From: Clostridia bacterium
GTDB lineage: Bacteria > Bacillota > Clostridia > TANB77 > CAG-508
Direction: 5' to 3'
Assembly: GCA_017404025.1 (NCBI GenBank)
Contig: JAFRDD010000155.1
Location: 1 to 32,255, forward strand
Length of the DNA: 32,255 nt
A model generated the notes under the pieces. That model did no database searches and was not told the DNA's origin. It worked only from the letters and a program-made list of their open reading frames with translations. Positions 26,276 to 32,255 of the stretch are shown piece after piece. The translations under genes and the position numbers were made by a program. Numbering within the stretch: position 1 is the stretch's first letter; each line of letters starts with the position of its first letter.

Positions 26276-29200
26276 ATGAACGCAATAATAGGAGAACTTG
26301 GAAAGAATCCAAAGTTCGTAGATTTAGCAAAACAGATAGAAAATAAAAGAAGTCCGATAGCAATATCGGGCTTAGTTGACGTGGGGATTTCACAAATTAT
26401 AACAGCTATAAATGAATTTAATAAAAAGCCAATTTGTCTTGTAACATACAATGAAATACAAGCCAAAAAAATATATGAAGATTTAAGATATTTTTCAGAC
26501 AAAGCAGTATTATTCACAAAAAAAGAAGTAGTAACTTATGATTATGTAGTAGAAAGCAAAGACTTACCTTATGAAAGAATTGAAGCACTAAATAAAATTG
26601 TTAGCAAAAACAATTTAATTGTTGTAACTACTATTGAAGCTTTAATGCAAAAAATTCCTAGCGAAGAAGTATTATATAAGAATATAATCAAATTTAAAAT
26701 GGGAGAAATTTATAATTTAGAAGATATTAAAAGACAGCTAACGAATTTAGGATATTCAAGAGCTGACATGATTGAAGGAAAAGGTCAATTTAGTATAAGA
26801 GGTGGAATTCTCGATATTTCGCAAACTGAAAGTAGTGGAGTGAGAATTGAATTTTGGGGAGATGAAGTTGACTCTATAAGAAATTTTAGTATTTCAAGCC
26901 AAAGGTCAATTGGAACATTGGAGAAAATTGAGATTTATCCTGCACATGAATATATTTTAGAAAAGTCAATAGAAGAAGTTTGCCAAACTATTCTTGATAA
27001 TGAATATACAGAAAAACAACAAGAAAAAGTAGATTTAGATATAGAGCAAATACGAGAAGGAGATTATATTAGCAAGATAGATAAATATTTTGAAAGCTTT
27101 TATAGTCAAAAATCAAATTTGTTAGATTATCTAAGAAAAGATTATTTAATAGTGTTAGATGAAGTTTCAAAAATAAAACAAAGATCTAAAAACATATTGG
27201 AGAATAACTTAAATTTAGAAAAAAGCTTGTTAGAAAAGGAAAAATTAATACCTGATAGTATAAGATATGCTTATAATTATGATGAAATAGAAGAAAAATT
27301 TAATGCAAATAGACAGTTATTGTATTTGCAAAAAAATGATTCTGAAGTGAAATTTCAAGCAGAAAAATATGAATTTAAATATAGGGAAGTGAATTATTAT
27401 AAAAGTGAAATAGAAGAGTTCTTTAAAGATATAAGAAAATATATAAATGAAAAAAAGAAAGTTTATATTTTAGTAAATAGTAAAGACAAGGCTAAGAAAT
27501 TAAAAGATTTATTAGAAAAAGAAGAGATTATATGTAATATAGAAGAAAAATTAAATCAAACAATTATAGTAAAGTCAAGCGAAGGAATTGTAACAATTGG
27601 AATAGGAAAAATTTCAACAGGATTCCAATGTTTTGAAATTGATGAAGTTGTAATTGAAGCAGATGATTTAATTGACGGAAGTAAGGTAAAAAGAAAATTG
27701 CAAAGTGCAGCTTTTAAAGAAGGAGAAAAAGTAGTTTTTGCAGATTTAAAAGTTGGAGATTATGTAGTACATAAACAATATGGAATAGGAATTTATATTG
27801 GAGTAAATACTATTACTGCAGATAATACAACAAAAGATTATATAAAAATTAAATATTTAAATGAAGATATTTTGTATGTTCCTACAAATCAATTAGATTC
27901 AATTAGAAAATATATCGGTGGAGATTCTATTAATCCCAAAATTAATAGATTAGGTAGCAAAGAATGGGAAAATACGAAGGCAAAAGTTAAGAAAAATTTG
28001 AAAGAAATTGCAAAAGATTTAATTGAGTTATATGCCAAAAGAGAAAAAACAAAAGGTTTTGCATTTAGCCCAGATACTCCTTGGCAAAGCGAATTTGAAG
28101 AAAAATTCCCATATACAGAAACTGATGATCAATTAAGATGTATCGAAGAAGTAAAAAGTGATATGGAAGCAGTCAAACCTATGGATAGATTACTTTGTGG
28201 GGATGTAGGTTATGGAAAAACTGAAGTTGCAATAAGAGCAGCTTTTAAAGCTGTTATGGATCAAAAACAAGTTGCATATTTAGCACCAACTACTGTTTTA
28301 GCTTCTCAACAATATCAAGAATTTAAAGAGAGAATGAAAGATTTTCCAATAAGGGTAGAACTTTTAAATAGATTTAAAACTAAGAAATATCAAGATGAAG
28401 TTATTAGAAAATTGAAATTGGGTGAAGTAGATATTGTTATTGGAACACATAGGTTATTGAGTAAAGACGTTGAATTTAAAGATTTAGGTCTATTAATAAT
28501 TGATGAAGAGCATAGATTTGGAGTTAGAGATAAAGAAAAAATTAAACAATATAAAACGAGTGTTGATGTCTTAACAATGACAGCGACACCTATTCCAAGA
28601 ACAATGCATATGTCTATTGTTGGAGTTCGTGATATGTCTGTTATTTACGAACCACCACATAATAGAAAACCTGTTCAGACATATGTTTTAGAGTATGATG
28701 AAGAAGTAATAAGAGAAGCGATAATAAAAGAATTAGAAAGAAGCGGTCAAGTATTTTATTTATTTAATAATGTTGAACATATTGAAAGAAAAGCAAATGA
28801 AATATCAAGATTAGTACCAGAAGCAAAAGTGACATTTGCTCATGGACAAATGACTGGTTCTAAAATAGAAGAAATAATGAAAGATTTTGTAGAAGGAAAT
28901 TCAAATGTTTTGGTATGTACAACTATTTTAGAATCTGGAATAGATATACCAAATGCTAATACAATTATTGTTGAAAATGCAGATAGAATGGGATTGGCAC
29001 AATTGTATCAAATACGTGGAAGAGTAGGAAGAGCAGATAGACAAGGATATGCATATATAACATATAAAAGAGATAAACTATTAACAGAGATTGCTGATAA
29101 GAGATTAAAAGCAATTAAAGAATTTACAGAGTTCGGTTCAGGATTTAAAATAGCAATGAGAGATTTAGAAATAAGAGGAGCAGGAAGTCTTCTTGGTGAG

Positions 29201-29755
29201 ATTCAATCTGGACATTTAGAACAGGTAGGGTATGAAACATACTGCAAATTACTAGATGAAGTTGTAAAAGAAATGCAAGGTATTAAAACTGAAGAAGAAA
29301 TAGATGTTCAAATTGATTTGAATGTAACAAGTTATATACCAGAAAGTTATATACAAGATTCGTCACAAAAAATTGAAGTTTATCAAAATATTGCATTATG
29401 TAGAAATGAAGAAGATATTGGAAATGTTATAGATGAAATTATCGACAGATTTGGAAATATGCCAGAAGAATTAGAAAGTTTGATAGATATTGCAAGAATA
29501 AAATATTTATGTAAGGACTTAAATATTTCAAAAGTTGCACAAAAACAAGATAAATTGTTATTAACATTTGAAAGTGGAAAATTTGATTATGACATTAACG
29601 AATTTTTGAAATATTATAAAGATATTAAATTTTCTCCAGGTATAAAAACTATGTTAACAGCTAATATGAATTATAAAAGTGAAAAAGAATTGCTAAATTA
29701 TGTAATTCAATTTTTGAAAATATTGAAAAATACTCGAAAAGATGTTATAATGTGA
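26276..29755 (+). CDS. mfd: Transcription-repair coupling factor Mfd
   Basis: 1159 aa, normal length. Removes RNA polymerase stalled at lesions and recruits UvrA. Order of parts: UvrB-like N-terminal region (about 1-330, with YSRADMIEGKGQFSIRGGIL), a polymerase-interaction CarD-like domain from about 487 (KVGDYVVHKQYGIGIYIG), helicase domain 1 with GDVGYGKT at 642-649 and DEEH at 743-746, and helicase domain 2 with TTILESGIDIPNANTII and QIRGRVGRADRQGYAY. A translocation-in-repair region and a C-terminal UvrA-blocking domain follow. Start ATG 26276 follows AAGGAG. In Firmicutes mfd often precedes spoVT and prsA genes; here an imported HTH gene follows instead. Confidence 0.97.
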   Translation: MNAIIGELGKNPKFVDLAKQIENKRSPIAISGLVDVGISQIITAINEFNKKPICLVTYNEIQAKKIYEDLRYFSDKAVLFTKKEVVTYDYVVESKDLPYERIEALNKIVSKNNLIVVTTIEALMQKIPSEEVLYKNIIKFKMGEIYNLEDIKRQLTNLGYSRADMIEGKGQFSIRGGILDISQTESSGVRIEFWGDEVDSIRNFSISSQRSIGTLEKIEIYPAHEYILEKSIEEVCQTILDNEYTEKQQEKVDLDIEQIREGDYISKIDKYFESFYSQKSNLLDYLRKDYLIVLDEVSKIKQRSKNILENNLNLEKSLLEKEKLIPDSIRYAYNYDEIEEKFNANRQLLYLQKNDSEVKFQAEKYEFKYREVNYYKSEIEEFFKDIRKYINEKKKVYILVNSKDKAKKLKDLLEKEEIICNIEEKLNQTIIVKSSEGIVTIGIGKISTGFQCFEIDEVVIEADDLIDGSKVKRKLQSAAFKEGEKVVFADLKVGDYVVHKQYGIGIYIGVNTITADNTTKDYIKIKYLNEDILYVPTNQLDSIRKYIGGDSINPKINRLGSKEWENTKAKVKKNLKEIAKDLIELYAKREKTKGFAFSPDTPWQSEFEEKFPYTETDDQLRCIEEVKSDMEAVKPMDRLLCGDVGYGKTEVAIRAAFKAVMDQKQVAYLAPTTVLASQQYQEFKERMKDFPIRVELLNRFKTKKYQDEVIRKLKLGEVDIVIGTHRLLSKDVEFKDLGLLIIDEEHRFGVRDKEKIKQYKTSVDVLTMTATPIPRTMHMSIVGVRDMSVIYEPPHNRKPVQTYVLEYDEEVIREAIIKELERSGQVFYLFNNVEHIERKANEISRLVPEAKVTFAHGQMTGSKIEEIMKDFVEGNSNVLVCTTILESGIDIPNANTIIVENADRMGLAQLYQIRGRVGRADRQGYAYITYKRDKLLTEIADKRLKAIKEFTEFGSGFKIAMRDLEIRGAGSLLGEIQSGHLEQVGYETYCKLLDEVVKEMQGIKTEEEIDVQIDLNVTSYIPESYIQDSSQKIEVYQNIALCRNEEDIGNVIDEIIDRFGNMPEELESLIDIARIKYLCKDLNISKVAQKQDKLLLTFESGKFDYDINEFLKYYKDIKFSPGIKTMLTANMNYKSEKELLNYVIQFLKILKNTRKDVIM

Positions 29756-29782
29756 ATAATAAATGCCTAGGAGGGTGATAGT

Positions 29783-30139
29783 GTGACAAAAAATGAGATT
29801 ACAAGCGTAGCAAATTTTATGCTTGAAGGCAGAACGTACGCAGAAGCGGCAAAAGAATGGGGGGTATCTTCGGGTTGTATTCAGCGGAATATAAATGAAA
29901 ATTTTCGCTATATGGACTCGAAGAAGTATCAGCTTCTTAAGAACAGACCGTATATGGCTTTTCAGAGAGTAGTTTACACTTCGTGCTCTCTGGAAGAGGC
30001 TTTAAAAGTCTGGCAGGTTTCTAAGAAGAGATTTGATGAGTTTATGTGCTCAATCTTTTCTCAAGATAAGAAGAGTTACCTCAAAATGAGAGGAACTCTG
30101 GAGGCAGCAAAGTGTAAAAATAAAATGTGCGCACTGTAA
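29783..30139 (+). CDS. HTH protein, SpoIIID-like motif, foreign codon use
   Basis: 118 aa. The N-terminal half holds a helix-turn-helix like that of SpoIIID-type regulators: FMLEGRTYAEAAKEWGVSSG, then CIQRNINENF. The C-terminal half repeats the theme (CSLEEALKVWQVSKKRFDEF), so there may be two HTH units. Starts with GTG 29783 behind a strong AGGAGGGTG. Codon use departs from every neighbour: CTG, CTC, TCG, ACG, CGC and a CGG at codon 35 (29885-29887). At that CGG a +1 shift would reach TAA two codons later, so here CGG must be read as Arg for a full product. Together with its distinct terminator this marks a likely recent import. Target DNA unknown. Confidence 0.72.
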   Translation: MTKNEITSVANFMLEGRTYAEAAKEWGVSSGCIQRNINENFRYMDSKKYQLLKNRPYMAFQRVVYTSCSLEEALKVWQVSKKRFDEFMCSIFSQDKKSYLKMRGTLEAAKCKNKMCAL

Positions 30140-30146
30140 ACTAAAA

Positions 30147-30198
30147 AGCCGAGAACCAGAAGACATTTTGCCTGAAGGTTCTCAGGCTTCTCTTTTTT
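30147..30198 (+). terminator. Terminator of the HTH gene
   Basis: AGCCGAGAACC (30147-30157) pairs with GGTTCTC-A-GGCT (30177-30188, one bulged A), with an inner 19-nt loop and TCTCTTTTTT. GC-richer than other hairpins in the window, matching the foreign look of the gene. Confidence 0.85.
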
Positions 30199-30225
30199 AT
30201 AGTATAGTGTTAGAAAGGGATTAAA

Positions 30226-31014
30226 ATGCAAAAAATTACAAGTAAAGATAATGAATTTATAAAACATGTTAAGAAATTAAAAGATAAAAAATATAGAGAT
30301 AATAATAATGAGTATTTAATTGAAGGTATCAAATTAATAAAAGAGGCTATTCAAGAAAAAATTAATATAAGACAAATTATTATATGTGAAGATTGTGAGG
30401 AGTCTGGTACAATTCCAAAAGATTTAATGTATGAAATTGCAAAATATGAATGTGTATATGTAACAAGAAATGTATTTAATATACTAACAGAAGTTGTGAA
30501 TCCGCAAGGAATATTAGCAATTGTAAGTAAAAATTCTAGTGAAACAGAAATTGATTATTCTCAAGAAATAATAGTTGCACTTGATGATATTCAAGATCCA
30601 GGAAATTTAGGAACAATTCTTAGAACTGTAGATAGTGTAGGATTAACACAAATATTGGTTTCAAAAGGAACCGCAGATGCTTTTAACCCTAAAGTTGTAA
30701 GGTCAACTATGGGAGCAATTTTTAGAGTAAAAGTAATAGAGTGTGAAAATTTGGTACAAAGTTTAAAACAACTACAGAAAAATAAATTTGAAATAGTTGT
30801 AACGTCTCTTCAAACAGAAAAGAGCTTTTATGATATAGATTATAAACAAAAGGTAATTGTTATAGGAAATGAAGCAAATGGAGTAAAGAAAGAAATACAA
30901 GAATTAGCAGATAAAAAAGTAAAGATTCCAATGATTGGAAAAACAGAAAGTTTGAATGCTTCAGTTGCGACTGGAATTATGTTATATGAATATGTTAGAC
31001 AAAAAATTAGATGA
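30226..31014 (+). CDS. TrmH/SpoU-family RNA 2'-O-methyltransferase
   Basis: 262 aa. SPOUT methyltransferase that 2'-O-methylates ribose in an RNA, most likely 23S rRNA. Residues 1-95 form a substrate-binding domain (KYRDNNNEYLIEGIKLIKEA). The catalytic knot domain follows with LDDIQDPGNLGTILRTVDSV (motif 1), VIGNEANGVKKEI (motif 2) and IPMIGKTESLNASVATGIML (motif 3). The Arg and Asn of motif 1 and Ser-Leu-Asn of motif 3 are intact. Close to the RlmB/YsgA group; the exact target base is not decidable from sequence. Its stop codon lies inside a terminator stem. Confidence 0.9.
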   Translation: MQKITSKDNEFIKHVKKLKDKKYRDNNNEYLIEGIKLIKEAIQEKINIRQIIICEDCEESGTIPKDLMYEIAKYECVYVTRNVFNILTEVVNPQGILAIVSKNSSETEIDYSQEIIVALDDIQDPGNLGTILRTVDSVGLTQILVSKGTADAFNPKVVRSTMGAIFRVKVIECENLVQSLKQLQKNKFEIVVTSLQTEKSFYDIDYKQKVIVIGNEANGVKKEIQELADKKVKIPMIGKTESLNASVATGIMLYEYVRQKIR

Positions 31015-31045
31015 TTTTGAGGGTGAACCTTAAAATCATCTTTTG
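31009..31045. terminator. Terminator overlapping the methyltransferase stop codon
   Basis: AGATGATTTT (31009-31018) pairs perfectly with AAAATCATCT (31032-31041), followed by TTTT. The stem includes the TGA stop at 31012-31014. T-rich sequence on the other strand may let it end the minus-strand gene too. Confidence 0.8.
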
Positions 31046-31046
31046 A

Positions 31047-31616
31047 TTATTTATTTTTTTCTTTTTTCTTTTTTATGAGTATTGAAACTGTAATAGCAAT
31101 AATTATAACAGCTATAATAGCTATTAAACCAGGCCAACCTAAAATAGAAACAATTTTACTTCCAAGAGACATTATAATTCCTGCAAGTAAAACTCCAAGG
31201 GATACTGCTATTATACTTGTTTTAAAATCTAAATCCAAGAAACTTGCAGCAAGTGTTCCTGTCCAAGCGCCAGTTCCTGGAAGAGGAATACCTACAAATA
31301 GAAGTAAAGCAATAAATATTCCGGTGTTCCCAGCAGTTTTCTTTAATTTTTTACCGCCTTTTTCACCTTTTTCTAAGCACCATGTAAAAAATTTGCCAAT
31401 AACTTTTTTATCTTTTCCCCATTCAAGAACTTTTCTTGCAAAAAGAAATATAAATGGAACAGGAAGCATATTGCCTATAATTGCTAATGGATAGTATACA
31501 AAAATATTTAAACTTAAGCTTTCAGCAATAGGTATAGCACCTCTTAATTCTACAATTGGAACCATACTAATTAGTGTTACTATAACATATTTAATTAAAT
31601 CAGGTAGTGAACTCAT
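31047..31616 (-). CDS. Small multi-drug export family membrane protein
   Basis: 189 aa with about five membrane segments. Family features of the small multi-drug export group (COG2426): ISMVPIVELRGAIPIA near the N-terminus, NMLPVPFIFLFAR, and FVGIPLPGTGAWTGTLAASFL. The paired Pro/Gly-rich re-entrant signatures resemble DedA-type proteins. Substrate not proven for the family. A longer frame from 31676 exists, but AAAAGGAGAAA lies just before ATG 31616, so the shorter form is preferred. Convergent with the methyltransferase gene. Confidence 0.82.
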   Translation of the reverse strand: MSSLPDLIKYVIVTLISMVPIVELRGAIPIAESLSLNIFVYYPLAIIGNMLPVPFIFLFARKVLEWGKDKKVIGKFFTWCLEKGEKGGKKLKKTAGNTGIFIALLLFVGIPLPGTGAWTGTLAASFLDLDFKTSIIAVSLGVLLAGIIMSLGSKIVSILGWPGLIAIIAVIIIAITVSILIKKKKEKNK

Positions 31617-31681
31617 TTTTTTTCTCCTTTTCTTTTTTAATATTTCGATTTTAGCATAAATTTTAGCATAAATCAAAATTT

Positions 31682-31785
31682 ATTTCAATAGAGACGGTCT
31701 TTATCCAAAAAAATTTCAAAAGTTTTTAAAAAGTTTTTCAAAAGTTTTTCAAAAGTTTTTCAAAAGGGACGGTCCTTTTTGAAAA
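31682..31785 (+). repeat. Degraded and intact GGGACGGTCC units with 11-bp tandem spacer
   Basis: A worn half unit (TTTCAATAGAGACGGTC at 31683-31699) and a better one at 31757-31785 flank four 11-bp direct repeats of CAAAAGTTTTT type (31717-31760). The stretch 31617-31991 otherwise holds the promoter and leader of the last gene and no coding sequence that I can support. Confidence 0.8.
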
Positions 31786-31824
31786 AATAATTGTGAAATT
31801 TATGTGAAAATTATTATAAACCTA

Positions 31825-31853
31825 TTGCTTTAATTTTTAAATTACTGTATAAT
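31825..31853 (+). promoter_or_regulatory. Sigma-A-type promoter of the coiled-coil gene at 31992
   Basis: TTGCTT (31825-31830), a 17-bp spacer and TATAAT (31848-31853), preceded by ATTATAAACCTATTG as at 157-171. Same geometry as the promoter of the gene at 332. Confidence 0.75.
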
Positions 31854-31859
31854 TCATTT

Positions 31860-31991
31860 ATATTTTAAATCTTTTATCAACTTAGAATTAGCAAAAAAAT
31901 TTATTCAAAAAGTTTATATTTCAAGTGTTTAAATATCGTGTTTACTAGATTTAAAATGAAAATAAAGGCAGAAGGAGGTGAAATATAACAT
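31860..31991 (+). promoter_or_regulatory. Conserved 5' leader with terminal inverted repeat, second copy
   Basis: ATTTTAAATCT (31862-31872) is an exact reverse complement of AGATTTAAAAT (31947-31957). CAACTTAG follows the first arm and TTTCAAG precedes the second, as in the leader at 204-331, and length is about the same. AGGAGGTG at 31973-31980 is the ribosome binding site. Confidence 0.5.
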
Positions 31992-32255
31992 ATGAATGAA
32001 GAAATAAAAGAATTTTTATTAGCTTTTGAGCAAAGAATTACTGAAAGATTCGATGAAAAAATGTCCGTATTAGAAGATAAGATAGGCTCAATGGAAGGCA
32101 AGATAGGTTCAATGGAAGGCAAGATAGGCTCAATGGAAGGCAAGATAGGCTCAATGGAAGGCAAGATAGGCTCAATGGAAGGCAAGATAGGCTCAATGGA
32201 AGGCAAGATAGGCTCAATGGAAGGCAAGATAGGCTCAATGGAAGGCAAGATAGGC
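31992..32255 (+). CDS. Coiled-coil protein with heptad tandem repeats, 3' end beyond window
   Basis: The first 88 codons only. Head residues 1-30 contain KEFLLAFEQRIT and DEKM, shared with the protein at 332 (KEFLFGFEKRIT, DEKM). From residue 31 there are eight full copies of IGSMEGK and the start of a ninth, a 7-residue coiled-coil period. The paralogue has 11-residue units instead. Strong promoter, leader and AGGAGGTG upstream support a real, expressed gene. Function unknown. The reading frame is open to the window edge. Confidence 0.8.
   Translation, partial: MNEEIKEFLLAFEQRITERFDEKMSVLEDKIGSMEGKIGSMEGKIGSMEGKIGSMEGKIGSMEGKIGSMEGKIGSMEGKIGSMEGKIG
32082..32255 (+). repeat. 21-bp tandem repeat, at least eight units, in frame
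   Basis: Units of ATAGGCTCAATGGAAGGCAAG, given here by its 7-codon meaning IGSMEGK, repeat head to tail and run off the window. One early unit has GGT for GGC; the others look identical, suggesting recent expansion. Confidence 0.95.

Noticed and set aside
31075..31494. Plus-strand 139-aa frame
   Set aside because: Lies opposite the membrane exporter gene, whose minus-strand product has family signatures and a good ribosome binding site.
32082..32255. CRISPR-like array of 21-bp units
   Set aside because: No spacers; an in-frame heptad repeat of a coding gene.

Overview
The window is a low-GC, Gram-positive-type chromosome segment. Arginine is mostly AGA, ribosome binding sites are strong AGGAG types, and promoters are sigma-A-like. 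Two markers fit the Clostridia: a YtaF-type membrane protein and the gene mix. I would guess an AT-rich, probably gut-associated clostridial lineage, but nothing here names the species. No tRNA, rRNA or CRISPR array was seen.

Layout. 1-901: a gene tail, a terminator, and a coiled-coil gene with 33-bp tandem repeats behind a promoter and leader. A second member of this family (promoter, leader, related N-terminus, but 21-bp repeats) runs off the right edge. 940-5666: family-4 uracil-DNA glycosylase, trmL and smc. 5760-9067: ytaF (minus) and a calcium-type P-type ATPase broken into three frames. 9273-14591: a surface-polysaccharide locus with flippase, glycosyltransferase, NAD-dependent epimerase, lipid-linked sugar transferase and O-antigen ligase/polymerase. 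Three of these five genes are frame-broken. 14724-19469: Nudix hydrolase, a CmpB-type membrane protein, zinc alcohol dehydrogenase, an IS remnant, a Yip1-like protein and a GltD-like oxidoreductase. 19584-23216 (minus): an HExxH protein and leuS. 23423-31616: an HD phosphohydrolase, a TopB-like topoisomerase, mfd, an imported HTH gene, a TrmH-family methyltransferase and a small membrane exporter.

The most striking observation is that four of the five frame breaks have exactly the same form. An in-frame CGG codon is reached, and dropping its C restores the frame. The next codon then becomes GGN (Gly), at a position where the protein family has a conserved glycine. Reading by eye through roughly 9,700 codons, I found in-frame CGG in only two other places. 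One is a repeat-derived tail of the epimerase. The other is a GC-richer HTH gene that looks imported. This suggests that CGG is unassigned or shift-prone here and is decoded by +1 frameshifting onto glycine. Repeated sequencing error or decay remain alternatives.

A second theme is a dispersed palindromic repeat with core GGGACGGTCC and TTTTCAA/TTGAAAA ends. It sits at six loci, singly, in tandem or as inverted pairs, mostly between genes and once inside the 3' end of the epimerase gene.
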